DNA from: Plantactinospora soyae
Lineage (GTDB): Bacteria > Actinomycetota > Actinomycetes > Mycobacteriales > Micromonosporaceae
Direction: 5' to 3'
DNA: 64,000 nt
Assembly (NCBI RefSeq): GCF_014874095.1
Contig: NZ_JADBEB010000001.1
Span: 3,720,001-3,784,000 of the forward strand
Under the pieces are notes generated by a model. The model saw only the letters and a program-made list of their open reading frames with translations, was not told the DNA's origin and ran no database searches. Within the stretch, counting starts at the first letter, position 1, and each line of letters begins with the position of its first letter. Made by a program: the position numbers and the translations under genes. Shown here piece by piece: positions 10,501 to 18,108 of the stretch.

Positions 10501-10918
10501 CGACCCAGGTGTAGGTGTTGTCACCGCCGCTGGCCGGGGTGGCCTCCATCGTGAAGTGGACACCCGCCGGCCCGGTGGTACCGGCCGGAAGTTTCGCCCA
10601 TGCACTGATAACGTACGTCTCGCCGGGCTCGAACATCGCGGTCGCGTCGATCGCCGTACCCTGCCAGTTCGCGGTACGGCCGGTAACCGAGAGGCTATTC
10701 GCGCTCTCGTGCCCCTCCGCCGTTATCCCGAGAGTGACGGCTCCACGCGGCCCCCAGGGGGCGTAGGAACCTGACTCGAAATCGTTGGCCAGGACGACCC
10801 GGTCCGCAGCCTGGGCAGGGGCGGCGAACGCGACCGAACCGACCATGGTGAGCAGTAATGATGTGACAAAAGCGGTCATTCTTCGAGATGGTTTGGCCGG
10901 TCTATGTCCGATGTGCAT
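7553..10918 (-). CDS. Secreted modular endo-1,4-beta-xylanase, GH10, with several carbohydrate-binding modules
   Basis: Large (1121-residue) extracellular xylanase. The ATG at 10918 starts a clear Sec signal (MHIGHRPAKPSRR, hydrophobic core, APAQA cleavage). Two related beta-sandwich modules of the CBM4/9/22 type follow (about 40-170 and 190-340, each opening DFESG/DFEDG...W). The GH10 barrel (about 355-680) has the acid/base Glu in FDVVNEV (E502) and nucleophile in AVTELDV (E619). Next is a CBM9-like segment (about 830-1020) and a C-terminal CBM2-like domain framed by two cysteines (last 90 residues, with YTAWN and NWNKTLKPG). The module order matches surface or secreted xylanases that bind insoluble wall material. 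Neighbouring mannan enzymes support a role in hemicellulose breakdown. Confidence 0.93.
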   Translation of the reverse strand: MHIGHRPAKPSRRMTAFVTSLLLTMVGSVAFAAPAQAADRVVLANDFESGSYAPWGPRGAVTLGITAEGHESANSLSVTGRTANWQGTAIDATAMFEPGETYVISAWAKLPAGTTGPAGVHFTMEATPASGGDNTYTWVGDNVPTTAENWVRIGGSYTMPAGLAAANLYVEAEGSTPYLLDDISITTPEGGPEPGTVVIDTDFEDGLDGWGPRDGGPGAPTVGLTDVAHGGEAAALVSNRVNQGAGIGRDVSALFETGVTYEFRAWLRFAEGQPTDQIWLSLASTSGGSQSFSTLAQFDGITNTGWTEVTASFTMPAADSALLYFESRWQDGGTGNTSDFLLDDIVVRVPEPPVIEDLPPMHETTDFPMGVAIDSRETVGAAAQLLTRHFNNITPENHMKPEAWYDAERNFRPHDQAIALMDFARTNNLGVYGHVLVWHSQTPAWFFQDGAGAPLSTSAAHQQVLRDRLRTHVFAVAESLSDRYGPFGSATNPMRAFDVVNEVVADSGEFSDGLRRSEWYRILGEEYIDLAFRYADEAFNDVHAVAGADPVTLFINDYNTEQSGKQGRYKALVQRLIARGVPVDGVGHQFHVSLSTPVANLGTALAAFEDLPVIQAVTELDVTTGTPVTQANLIEQGYYFRDAFRVFRTYADDLFVVTVWGLTDGRSWRVGNGAPLVFDDNLRAKPAYHGAVDGELPARLRTANVFAGDVALSDTATTDLTWSKLPLHPVEDLAKFQLRWVKDHLTAFVTVSDAAASAGDQVSFVLGERTYTVARDGSGDVPAVAKERSGGYDIVAHLPLTDAAEGDTLTLDVRVGNDGRTAAWNAPGTLGTLGLVEELSYLEVTQARTAPVVDGAVDTAWADARAVSTAKAVSGADGAIATVRTLWRDQTLYVLAEVADPVVDVSGSDPWTRDSVEFYVDGGNVKNGPYRYDDTQIRINADNGVSFGTGDEAFQRGRLTSAAVRTDTGYTVEAAISLLEYGGLGTFHGLDFQVNDATGGARTAIRNWADQLGTGYQTTSRWGVGRLVGPADGNVDIVVKNSTQWNSDSGGGYCATIVATNKTDKPVDWYGYVELGGQIYTAWNFERQIQGDGSYRIHGGNWNKTLKPGASTFSVGYCANR

Positions 10919-10992
10919 CAGGGGCTCCCTATCCGGGCGGGACGACGCGATGGCGGTATCTCTCAACCCCACCCGCGAATCCAGTCGCGCGA

Positions 10993-11021
10993 ATGCTAGC
11001 CGGGTGGCGCAGGCTAGTCGA
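10993..11021 (-). promoter_or_regulatory. Promoter for the xylanase gene
   Basis: On the minus strand a -35 TCGACT (11021-11016), exactly 17 bases, then a -10 TAGCAT (10998-10993). Predicted transcript start is near 10986, about 70 bases before the xylanase start codon. The TANNNT -10 and exact spacing make it credible. Confidence 0.5.
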
Positions 11022-11227
11022 GATGCTCTGTCCGACCGGGTGCTACCTGTCCACCGGACGGTCAGCGGACCGAAAGTTTCGGCGATACGGCGGCCGATGT
11101 TCCGGAGCCGGCCCGTGGTCGACGGGTGGCCCGTTCGACCTCGGACGGCGCCGTGCCGGCGGAACCCGGTCCGGGGAACCGACCCGGCTGGACCATCCCG
11201 GCGCGCGATGCCGGCGATACTGTGGGC

Positions 11228-12067
11228 GTGGAGTACGTGTCCAGAGTGCCGCGACCGCCGCTGGACGGGCTGATCGACGACCTTTACTACCTGGACGGTG
11301 CGTCGCCGTACGCCCTGCTGACGCTGCCGCCCGCGCCGTCGGCGCTGCTCATCGTCAACCTGGGGGCGCCGTTCCGCATCCGCGGCGGCACCGACATCGA
11401 GACGGCCGAGTACGCCGACGGCTGCGTGGTCACCATGCCCACCCGCGCGTGGGAGTTCGGCTACCCACTCCGGACCCGGTCAGTCGGCGTGCACTTCAAG
11501 CCGTGGGGGCTGGCGCCGTTCCTGCCGATGCCCGCGGCCGAGCTGTGTGACCGGCCGCTGACGGTAGAGCAAATTTGGGGTCGACCCGCCATTGCCGAGC
11601 TGCGAGACCGGCTGGCCACGGCCGACGGACCGCACGAGATGCTGACGCTGCTCGAGGAGGAGCTGATGCGACGGCTGTGCGAGACCGCCGGCCTGGGGCT
11701 GGTCCGCCATACGAGCAGCGTCATCGCGGCGACCAGCAAGGGCGTGGCGATCGGCGACCTGAGCGTGGCAGCCGGGGTCAGCAGCACTCATCTGGCACAG
11801 CGGTTCAAGGAGCTCATCGGCGTCACGCCGAAGCGGCTGGCCCGCACCTACCGCTTCACCGCCACCGTGTTCGCGATCAACCCCGCCGGACCGATCGACT
11901 GGGGCGACCTCGCCTATGACGCAGGCTACTTCGACCAGGCCCACTTCGGCCACGAGTTCCGGGCGTTCACCGGGCTCACGCCGACCCGGTACGTCGAAGT
12001 CCGGCGGCGGTTCCTGCGCGAACATCCCGGCCACGTGCTGGACGGCTGGCCGCTGCCGGCCGATTGA
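11228..12067 (+). CDS. AraC-family transcriptional regulator
   Basis: A 279-residue regulator with an N-terminal cupin-like sensing region of the DUF6597 type (PRPPLDGLIDDLYYLDG..., about 1-110) and a C-terminal double helix-turn-helix typical of AraC, including GDLSVAAGVSSTHLAQRFKE and the second-helix signature YDAGYFDQAHFGHEFRAFTG. The GTG was chosen at the first position where family similarity is convincing; a -10-like TACTGT ends 4 bases before it and no Shine-Dalgarno is seen, so the mRNA may be leaderless; the reading frame stays open to 11126. It is 65 bases upstream of a DHFR-like reductase gene, a common pairing, and may control it. Confidence 0.85.
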   Translation: MEYVSRVPRPPLDGLIDDLYYLDGASPYALLTLPPAPSALLIVNLGAPFRIRGGTDIETAEYADGCVVTMPTRAWEFGYPLRTRSVGVHFKPWGLAPFLPMPAAELCDRPLTVEQIWGRPAIAELRDRLATADGPHEMLTLLEEELMRRLCETAGLGLVRHTSSVIAATSKGVAIGDLSVAAGVSSTHLAQRFKELIGVTPKRLARTYRFTATVFAINPAGPIDWGDLAYDAGYFDQAHFGHEFRAFTGLTPTRYVEVRRRFLREHPGHVLDGWPLPAD

Positions 12068-12132
12068 TTTCTTACAAGAGCGACAGCTCGCGAGACGCTA
12101 ATTTGGGGGCACCCCAAAGCAGAGGAGAGCCC

Positions 12133-12714
12133 GTGGGCAAGGTGGTCATGTACAGCTCGGTGTCAGTAGACGGTTTCATCGCGGACGAGGACGACCAGCC
12201 CGGACCGCTGTTCGACTGGTTGCTCAGCGGTGACGTCCCGTTGGACGAGAGCGGCGCGGTGAAGGTGTCACAGACGTCCTACGACTACACCCGGCCGTAC
12301 TGGGACCAGATCGGGGCGACAATCGCCGGCCGCCATGTCTTCGACATGACGGACGGCTGGGACGGGAAGCCTCCGAGCGGGATCGACCACGTGGTCGTCG
12401 TGACGCACCGGCCGGCGCCCGAGGGCTGGGACCCCGAGGCGCCGTTTCACTTCGTCGACGGCGTCGAGGCAGCCGTGGCCAAGGCGCAGGAGCTTGCGGG
12501 TGACCGCCTGGTCGAGGTCGCCGCCGGCGACGTCGGTGGCCAGGTGCTTGCCGCGGGTCTGGTCGACGAGGTGCGCATGGACGTCGTACCCGTCGTGTTC
12601 GGGTCCGGCAAGCGCTACTTCGGGTCGGTCGACGCGCAACACCTGTTGGAGGATCCTGACGTGGTGATTCAGGGAAACCGGGTGCTTCACCTGCGCTATC
12701 GGGTGCGCCGTTGA
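12133..12714 (+). CDS. RibD C-terminal / dihydrofolate reductase-like protein
   Basis: A 193-residue NADPH-dependent reductase-fold protein: the opening KVVMYSSVSVDGFIAD, the central TIAGRHVFDMTDGW and the segment VEVAAGDVGGQVLAAGLVDEV are the standard signatures of stand-alone RibD_C proteins (annotated YyaP/YwjB or DHFR family). Physiological substrate is unknown for most of these. GTG start with AGGAG 7 bases upstream. It follows the AraC-type gene and converges with the nitroreductase. Confidence 0.88.
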   Translation: MGKVVMYSSVSVDGFIADEDDQPGPLFDWLLSGDVPLDESGAVKVSQTSYDYTRPYWDQIGATIAGRHVFDMTDGWDGKPPSGIDHVVVVTHRPAPEGWDPEAPFHFVDGVEAAVAKAQELAGDRLVEVAAGDVGGQVLAAGLVDEVRMDVVPVVFGSGKRYFGSVDAQHLLEDPDVVIQGNRVLHLRYRVRR

Positions 12715-12766
12715 CCGATCTGAGCGGGCACGCAAAGAAGCCCACTGCGAACTGTGAAGAGCCTGT

Positions 12767-13408
12767 TCAGTGCTGGCGGCCCCACTGTCCATGGTGGATG
12801 ACACTCTCGACGCCACGGCGGCGTCCGGCGATGGCCGGGTTCTGTGGCGGCAGGTCATCGGCGCGGTAGCCGATACAGATGCCGCCGATCGGCGCGTACT
12901 CGTCGGGGATTGCGAACTCGGCCTTGAACGCGGCGGTGTGCGCGGGCACCTCCACCTCGGGATCGAAATCGTCTCCCGCCATCGGCATGATGCCGAAGAA
13001 GCAGGCCCCCAGGCCCTCGTCGACGGCGGTCAGCAGCATCATCAGCGAGGCCATGCCCGTGTCGACATACCAGTACGGTGCCGACCAGCGGGCTTCGGAC
13101 CGATCGGTCCAGCCCTTGTCGGCCTCGGCGTACCGGGACAGGTACGCGGCCTTGTGCGCGAGCGGTACCACGACGAGCGGCGCGTCCTGCATCGTCGGAG
13201 TCTGTGCGACGCGGGTGGGAACGAATGGCCAGAACCTGGCCCGGTCGGCCGCATCGGTGAGCGCAAGGAAGGCCCAGCCCTGCGAGAAACCAGCCGACGG
13301 CGCGCGTAGCGCGCTGGCCAGGATCCTCTCGATGACGTCCGAACTCAGCGGCCGGTCGGCAAAGTGCCGCACCATCCGACGACGACGGATCACCTCAGCA
13401 AACTCCAT
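12767..13408 (-). CDS. Nitroreductase family protein
   Basis: FMN-dependent oxidoreductase of about 213 residues. The N-terminal EFAEVIRRRRMVRHFADRPL is the usual FMN-phosphate-binding start (paired arginines), with SAPYWYVDTGMASLMMLLTAVDEGLGACFFG as the conserved dimer and flavin region and a C-terminal GYRADD. Substrate cannot be told from sequence; members reduce nitro compounds, quinones or act as dehydrogenases. The start MEFAEV was preferred because a GGCAGGA sequence lies upstream; an ATG nine bases earlier is also in frame. It converges with the RibD-like gene and shows no operon partner. Confidence 0.88.
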   Translation of the reverse strand: MEFAEVIRRRRMVRHFADRPLSSDVIERILASALRAPSAGFSQGWAFLALTDAADRARFWPFVPTRVAQTPTMQDAPLVVVPLAHKAAYLSRYAEADKGWTDRSEARWSAPYWYVDTGMASLMMLLTAVDEGLGACFFGIMPMAGDDFDPEVEVPAHTAAFKAEFAIPDEYAPIGGICIGYRADDLPPQNPAIAGRRRGVESVIHHGQWGRQH

Positions 13409-13663
13409 GCCGGCCATCCTGCCACCGGTGGAGGGCCTGAACATGAGCTGTCCCGAGTATGAGCTGACCCACGAGCCGCTGCCGCAGGGCATGTTCGGCC
13501 ACGAGGCCGGTGAGCTCGGCGAGCGACTGCCGGCCGTGTCCAGCCCCGTAGTTGGGCGTCCACCCGATCCTCCAGCGGCGGCTGCAAGCGTTTTGCAAGC
13601 GCGGTACGCGACGGTGGCGGCGCTCACAGATCATCCCTCGAACAAGCATTGGGAGGCCTGGCG

Positions 13664-14083
13664 ATGGCCAGACGACATCTTCTCTCGGGAGCCCTTGCCG
13701 CCTTCAGCGCCGTGGCGATGATCGCCGTCGCGTCGACGCCGGCAGTGGCGGCCACGACCGTGTCCGTCAGGACCACTGATGGCCTGCCGGTCGGCGGAAC
13801 CGCCATCGTGTGGGGCAACTGGGAGCCGGGCGACAGCCGGGAAGTGCTCGGTGCGTGCGACAAGCACGCGGATGGCCTCCGTGCTTATGCGGAAGCCCAG
13901 TACCTGCGGAACGGTCAGTGGCAGTACTACGCCACCGAGGACGCGGACGGTGCGAACCAAACCTGCCGCCACTTGTCTCTGCCCAACATCCCGGAAGGGA
14001 CGACCATCCACATCAAGGCGTGTCTGAAGGATGGGCCCAACGGCGCACAGCGGTACTGCGGCACCGGTACAGCCAAGGCCTGA
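13664..14083 (+). CDS. Small secreted protein of unknown function
   Basis: A 139-residue product. The ATG has GGGAGG 7 bases upstream. MARRHLLSGALAAF... is a Sec signal peptide ending near ASTPAVAA, giving a mature protein of about 110 residues with four cysteines (likely two disulfides), several tyrosines and tryptophans, and no recognised motif. It ends at a strong hairpin. Not recognised as any named family; a small disulfide-stabilised extracellular protein is the safest description. Confidence 0.7.
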   Translation: MARRHLLSGALAAFSAVAMIAVASTPAVAATTVSVRTTDGLPVGGTAIVWGNWEPGDSREVLGACDKHADGLRAYAEAQYLRNGQWQYYATEDADGANQTCRHLSLPNIPEGTTIHIKACLKDGPNGAQRYCGTGTAKA

Positions 14084-14097
14084 GCGGCGCTGGCTCG

Positions 14098-14142
14098 GGG
14101 ACCGGAAGCGGATGGCCGGGAGGTCATCCGCTCCCGGTTCCC
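14098..14142. terminator. Bidirectional terminator hairpin
   Basis: Long inverted repeat with arms 14098-14114 and 14125-14142 (one or two mismatches) between the convergent secreted-protein gene and the 270-residue hypothetical gene. No U-run, as is common for actinobacterial hairpin terminators. Confidence 0.65.
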
Positions 14143-14205
14143 GGCGACTGCGCTGTGAGATGGCGACGAGCTGCGTCGTGGTGATCGGCGACAGTGTCCG
14201 CCGGA

Positions 14206-15018
14206 CTAGTAGTGCCCGCCGATGCCGTGGCTGGAGTGGTGCGACGTGCCGGTGGACCTCGATGGGGACGGGTGCTTCGCCGACCGGTCCTCGTCGGCCT
14301 TCCGGGGTGTGGCGAGGTCGCTGCCGACGTGCCGCTGCCAGAAGTCGCTCAGGGCGAGCCCGTAGATCCGGGCTGCGTGCTCACGCGAGGCAGGATCCCA
14401 GGCGAGAAGCTTTATTGATTGCTCGGTCATCAGGTGGCGTAGCTCCGCGTCGAGCTGTATCGCCGAAAGGGGTGTCTCCGACCGGCGGCTCGACGTCGGC
14501 CGCGGCTGCGTCGGCTGCACGTCGTGCCAGAAGATGTGCACTGTCTCCGGGTTGGCGGCCTCCACGAGATAACCCCAGACCTCCTGCTCCGCCAGCGACC
14601 GGAAGTGTGCCCGCTGCTTCTCCTGCTCCTGTTGATGCCGGCGTTCAGCCTTCTGCTGGCTCTTGATCCGCGCTTCGACCAGGTTACGGATCGGTGCGTA
14701 GGTCGCCGTGGCTGCCCGGGTGACGTCGCGGTACCGGTCTTCGAGCGCGGCAACCTTGCGGGCGACCCGGCGGTGCCCGCCGGGCAGAAGCCGGAGGTAC
14801 GCCCCCCGCTCCCACCTGACATCCACCCGCAGGGCGTCGGCGGCCTCGGCCAGAATCTTCGCGTACGCCGACGCAGCGCCCTCCCACCGCTCGGCCTCGT
14901 CCCGCGTGACCATGATCGGAACTCCGCCGTACGACATGATTCGGTAGAGGACGTACGGCGGCTCGTCGGCGAGTGCGGACTTCACCGTGTACCGCGATGT
15001 GTTCCGGCTGAACCGCAT
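14206..15018 (-). CDS. Hypothetical protein with a charged coiled-coil centre
   Basis: A 270-residue protein with no membrane segment or signal. The ATG has GGGAGGA 8 bases upstream. Residues 100-165 form a helical, highly charged stretch (LVEARIKSQQKAERRHQQEQ and onward) likely to be coiled coil; the C-terminus is low-complexity, rich in Ser and His. The N-terminus RYTVKSALADEPPYVLYRIMSYGG may be a small beta domain. No family is recognised. Neighbours are both secreted-protein genes with no obvious link. Confidence 0.6.
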   Translation of the reverse strand: MRFSRNTSRYTVKSALADEPPYVLYRIMSYGGVPIMVTRDEAERWEGAASAYAKILAEAADALRVDVRWERGAYLRLLPGGHRRVARKVAALEDRYRDVTRAATATYAPIRNLVEARIKSQQKAERRHQQEQEKQRAHFRSLAEQEVWGYLVEAANPETVHIFWHDVQPTQPRPTSSRRSETPLSAIQLDAELRHLMTEQSIKLLAWDPASREHAARIYGLALSDFWQRHVGSDLATPRKADEDRSAKHPSPSRSTGTSHHSSHGIGGHY

Positions 15019-15194
15019 GAGCACGTCCTCCCTTCTCCACCTCGACCTACTCCACGCTATCCCGTCGCAGTACATACCGGGCGGACAGCTTGTCGCCCGC
15101 CCTCCGGATCCGGCCGACCCCGCCGAGCGAGGCGCCCGCACGCCGCTCCAGCGACGTGTGGACGCCTCGACCGTTGCCACGGGGGCGATCCGGG

Positions 15195-15890
15195 CTACTC
15201 GCCGTACTTGGCCTGGATTCCGGCGATGTCGTCAGCGGAGAGGAAGCGATGCGATCCGTTGTAGAAGTCGAACATCAGGGCGTTGCGATCAGCGGAGTGC
15301 CGCAGCCCCAGCGCGTGGCCGATCTCGTGCGCGGCCACGGTACGCAGGTCGATGGGCTGGGCGCTGCTGGACTGGGACAGCGTGCTCCAAGTCTCGTCGT
15401 CGTCGAAGTGGACGTCGCCGGCGATCGAGGTGGTGTTGGTCGGTGGCGGGAAGAACCCGTGCGCCAGGACCCCGCCCTGGTTGTCGAACGGGAACCCGTC
15501 ACTGTGGTTGTCGGTGACGAAGGAGAACACCAACTGGCCGCCGGTGGTGACCTCGCTGAAGCTCAGGTTCGTCTCGGTCGCCCAGAGGTCGAGCGCCAGG
15601 CGGATCGCGCTGCGCTGCTCGAAGCCGCCCACGTCCGCCGTACCGTTGGCGAACCGGTAGGTGAGGGTGCGGTCCGGCAGCCAGGTGCCCGCGTCGAGTA
15701 CGAAGCGCGACGCCCCGGCACTGGCCGGTGGCAGGTGGTCGTAGCGCAGCGGGGTGGTCTTCGAGGTCGCAGCCGGGGCGGCCGGGCCGGGCCCTTCGGC
15801 GGCGTTGACGGCGGACGGGCTGACGATCAGGGTGGCGACGACTCCAGCCGCAGCCACCCACCTCCAGCGCCTCTTGGTTGCTCGCAACAT
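15195..15890 (-). CDS. Secreted matrixin-like zinc metalloprotease (M10A)
   Basis: A 231-residue extracellular protease. MLRATKRRWRW followed by a hydrophobic core and AVNAAE is a Sec signal peptide. The catalytic zinc site is AAHEIGHALGLRHS (HExxHxxGxxH, first His about 188), followed by a Met-turn ALMFDFY and the C-terminal LSADDIAGIQAKYG seen in matrix metalloproteases. The zinc/calcium loop is visible as LAHGFFPPP and DVHFDDDETW. There is no cysteine-switch propeptide motif and no hemopexin domain, as in other bacterial matrixins. GGGAGG lies 4-5 bases before the ATG. Family secure; physiological target unknown. Confidence 0.9.
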   Translation of the reverse strand: MLRATKRRWRWVAAAGVVATLIVSPSAVNAAEGPGPAAPAATSKTTPLRYDHLPPASAGASRFVLDAGTWLPDRTLTYRFANGTADVGGFEQRSAIRLALDLWATETNLSFSEVTTGGQLVFSFVTDNHSDGFPFDNQGGVLAHGFFPPPTNTTSIAGDVHFDDDETWSTLSQSSSAQPIDLRTVAAHEIGHALGLRHSADRNALMFDFYNGSHRFLSADDIAGIQAKYGE

Positions 15891-16214
15891 CTTTCCTCCC
15901 CTGGATCGGTCCGTGCGGTACGACAGTGCCGCAGCGGGCCCGATCCGACGGGAAGAGTTGGACACCGTTGGACAACGGCGGACGAGGTATACGCCAAGGC
16001 CGACAGGGCGAGGTACGAGCGCGGCGTCGAATGCTGGCCGCGCTCGACCGCTGGCAACGGGCGATCGGGCCACCCCCATCGGATGGTCCGTCGGCCCCGC
16101 CATGCCGTCCAGGTTGGAGCATTCCGCCGCAACGGGGGAGTGAGCGGACGACATCGCCGCAGTGATCGCCGGTAATGTGCCGAGGGCCATCGTTATGGGG
16201 AGGCGATCCGGCGC
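15891..16214. other. Intergenic stretch with a direct repeat
   Basis: 324 bases upstream of the matrixin-like gene with no supported gene. The octamer GTTGGACA occurs twice (15957-15964 and 15967-15974), 10 bases apart, one helical turn, about 70-85 bases upstream of the protease start, so it could be an activator or repressor site. Nothing else distinctive is visible. Confidence 0.4.
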
Positions 16215-16310
16215 TTGACTGTGCCACCCACATTGCAGCAGCTCGGCAACTACCGGCTCATCCGTCCACTTGGATCGGGAGGCATGGGAGACGTCTACTT
16301 CCGTGAGCCG
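16215..16310 (+). pseudogene. Remnant of a Ser/Thr protein kinase N-terminus
   Basis: From TTG at 16215 the translation includes LGNYRLIRPLGSGGMGDVY, the glycine-rich ATP-binding loop that opens Hanks-type bacterial kinases (YRLLRxLGxGGMGxVY). Homology stops about 31 residues in, after FREP; the lysine-containing beta-3 strand, HRD and DFG motifs are absent. Beyond that the frame is only the antisense of the neighbouring 180-residue gene. It is a 5' fragment left at a rearrangement breakpoint near 16310-16330. Confidence 0.75.
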
Positions 16311-16330
16311 CAAGTCTGTTGCTGGCTCTG

Positions 16331-16873
16331 TCACCCCAATCGATCGAGTAGCGGTTGCAGTTCCTCAGCCTGCGGCAATAGGACAGTCGGTCGATCAGGC
16401 CCTTTGGGGTCCTGTCCGAAAAAAACCGGAACGATGAAGTGCTGGGACTGGTGACCAGCTGCTTTCACCAACGGCAGCATCAGTTCGCTATCGCGACCGG
16501 GCCATAGGCAGCCGACGTGTCCGACCCAGGTGACCAATCCCACCAAGTTGTTGAGCTCATAAACTGGGTCTGGGGGTGCTGGATACAGTGCAGCGGTGTA
16601 CCACGGATCGCCATCTAGATCGAACCCGTGTGGTTTGGTGAAGCAGAGGCGATGAATCCGCCGTTCATTATGATGCCAGCCGTATATCCACCGTGATCGT
16701 GCCTGCCAGTCGCTGATGGTTAGCAACCCGTCGAGATTCGTCGTGGTCGCGACGGCTCGCTTCGCGCGCTTCCAAGAGATTCTCGGCGGTTCGATGCTCT
16801 CGAAGGCCTCCCACTCAGGGTGCACGACCGACTCGAAGGGCTCCCACTCCGGGCGCACCACCGAATAGTCCAC
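16331..16873 (-). CDS. Hypothetical protein with an N-terminal tandem repeat
   Basis: A 180-residue product with a GTG start and an excellent AGGAGG 5 bases upstream. Residues 5-26 are an 11-residue motif given twice, VVRPEWEPFES and VVHPEWEAFES. The rest is globular and tryptophan-rich (SDWQARSRWIYGWHH, LVGLVTWVGHVGCLWPG), with no signal or membrane segment and no family I recognise. Base composition is visibly lower in G+C than its surroundings, and its 3' end abuts the kinase remnant, so horizontal acquisition is likely. It is alone on its strand between the breakpoint and the GntR-type gene. Confidence 0.6.
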   Translation of the reverse strand: MDYSVVRPEWEPFESVVHPEWEAFESIEPPRISWKRAKRAVATTTNLDGLLTISDWQARSRWIYGWHHNERRIHRLCFTKPHGFDLDGDPWYTAALYPAPPDPVYELNNLVGLVTWVGHVGCLWPGRDSELMLPLVKAAGHQSQHFIVPVFFGQDPKGPDRPTVLLPQAEELQPLLDRLG

Positions 16874-17212
16874 TCAAACCTCCTACCCGATTCTGGAATT
16901 ATGGATGGACGCCTCTGCGGAACTCTGTCGATCTGCCTTGACCTGCTAATAGTCTTACGAGGGCGTGATCGTCAGGATGCAATCCTGACTGTGTGGATCG
17001 AGCATCTTTTCGATGCTAAGTAGCGATTGGTGACGACGTACTGTCACATCGCTGACTGGGCTCGTCGGTTCGTATACATCTGCGAGCGGCATGACCTAGT
17101 CGCCAGCGCGCGCGGGCGGGTCTCACTCTAACGTGGTCGTCCGAACAGTAGCCGAAATGGCCGAGGAGCGCAGTCCTGTAGATGCCTTGCCGGTGTGGAG
17201 CCGTAGCAACCC
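16874..17212. other. Low-G+C intergenic stretch with small hairpins
   Basis: No gene is supported in these 339 bases. Two perfect small hairpins are present: GTCAGGAT/ATCCTGAC with a 3-base loop (16971-16989) and AGCATC/GATGCT with a 5-base loop (near 17000-17016). A -10-like CATAAT on the minus strand lies just upstream of the 180-residue gene's ribosome binding site. Composition differs from the flanking chromosome. Confidence 0.4.
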
Positions 17213-17434
17213 CTACTTCGGGTCGGTTACGTAGACACCCTTGCCTTGGTGTCCTTCCAGGAGCCCTTCTGCTTGCAGGATTAGCAGGGCTGAGCGCACG
17301 GGTTCGGCGGACACGTCGTAGATCGCGATTAGCTCGCGGAGCGAAGGCAGTTTGTCGCCCGGCTTGTACTCACCCGACGCGATCTTGTTGCGGATGTCCT
17401 GCGCGATGCGCTGGCGATCTGAGATTCGGGGCAT
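17213..17434 (-). CDS. Short GntR-type winged-helix regulator
   Basis: A 73-residue protein that is almost only the GntR winged helix: DIRNKIASGEYKPGDKLPSLRE, the recognition-helix region SAEPVRSALLILQAEGLLEG and the wing QGKGVYVTDP. It lacks any ligand-binding domain, like the compact GntR proteins in actinobacterial integrative elements. ATG start with AGGAAG 5 bases upstream. Iteron-like repeats lie 60-105 bases upstream, just before a possible -35 element, and are natural candidates for its own operator. It is divergent from the DivIVA-like/zinc-motif operon. Confidence 0.85.
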   Translation of the reverse strand: MPRISDRQRIAQDIRNKIASGEYKPGDKLPSLRELIAIYDVSAEPVRSALLILQAEGLLEGHQGKGVYVTDPK

Positions 17435-17494
17435 GGCAACTTCCTGGTAGGCCCCTGCATCTTCTCATGATCGTCAACGAAGCCTCAAGACTTT

Positions 17495-17537
17495 GCGTGC
17501 TTTGCATGCTCAGCCCTTGTCTTCGCATGCTTTGCAT
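17495..17537. repeat. Iteron-like direct repeats upstream of the GntR gene
   Basis: The 13-mer GCRTGCTTTGCAT occurs at 17495-17507 and 17525-17537, exactly 30 bases apart (about three helical turns). On the minus strand each copy contains two GCRAAG hexamers in 9-base phase, giving four half-sites. They lie in the 356-base divergent spacer (17435-17790) between the GntR-type gene and the DivIVA-like gene; no gene is supported in that spacer. Confidence 0.75.
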
Positions 17538-17790
17538 TGTAAGTTGCCTCTGCGGGACGCCTGGCAACGGAAAGCCTGGTAGGCAACCGGCCCTCCGGTT
17601 GGGCATCCGCGCTGGCACGGCTGGTGACCCCCACCGGCCGTGCCAGCCCTCAATCACGCCCTGCTGCCGTACGTGCTGCTTGTGGCTGCGGCGGTGGGGC
17701 GGGGTGGCCCCGACCCGGGGGTGAGCGCGCCGGAGTGTCGGGCCGGGGCCACCCATCCACATGCTGCTGTCGAGAGGCTGGTGAGAGGTT

Positions 17791-18108
17791 GTGCGTGCTC
17801 TGCTTCGGTGGTTGTTCCGGCGGGACGGGCATCCGTTACGGCGGCTCGAGTCGGCGTACCGGTCGGCAAAGCGCCGGCCGTTGATGCCGTCGCAGGTGCG
17901 GTTGCGTCGGTTCACCCCGGTCGGCTTCGGTCGACGGGGGATCGATCCGGACGAGGTGACCGAGTTCCTGGATCAGGTCGCCGCCGACCTGGCCAGGGCG
18001 TACGCCGAATTGGCTGGCGTCCGGGAGCAGAACGCCCGGATCAAGGACGCGTTGCGGCGGTGGCAGTCCCACCAGGTGTCGACGGCGTACGAGTTGGCGA
18101 GGCGCTGA
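17791..18108 (+). CDS. Small DivIVA-domain protein
   Basis: A 105-residue protein. Residues 35-75 (RRFTPVGFGRRGIDPDEVTE and the following FLDQVAADLARAYAEL) are the N-terminal membrane-curvature-binding module of DivIVA/Wag31 (F-x-x-x-x-x-GYD-x-x-x-V-D-x-F-L pattern), followed by a short coiled coil. It lacks the long C-terminal coiled coil of true polar DivIVA, so it is a minimal relative. GTG start with GAGAGG immediately upstream. Its TGA overlaps the next gene's ATG (TGATG), implying translational coupling to the zinc-motif protein. Confidence 0.8.
   Translation: MRALLRWLFRRDGHPLRRLESAYRSAKRRPLMPSQVRLRRFTPVGFGRRGIDPDEVTEFLDQVAADLARAYAELAGVREQNARIKDALRRWQSHQVSTAYELARR

Noticed and set aside
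13409-13663. Small plus-strand gene around MSCPEYELTHEPLPQGMFGH before the small secreted protein
   Set aside because: No ribosome binding site, no natural stop before it runs through the next gene in another frame, and no recognised similarity.
17495-17537. Plasmid or integrative-element origin (iterons)
   Set aside because: No Rep, integrase or attachment site nearby; the repeats are better read as operators of the short GntR protein.
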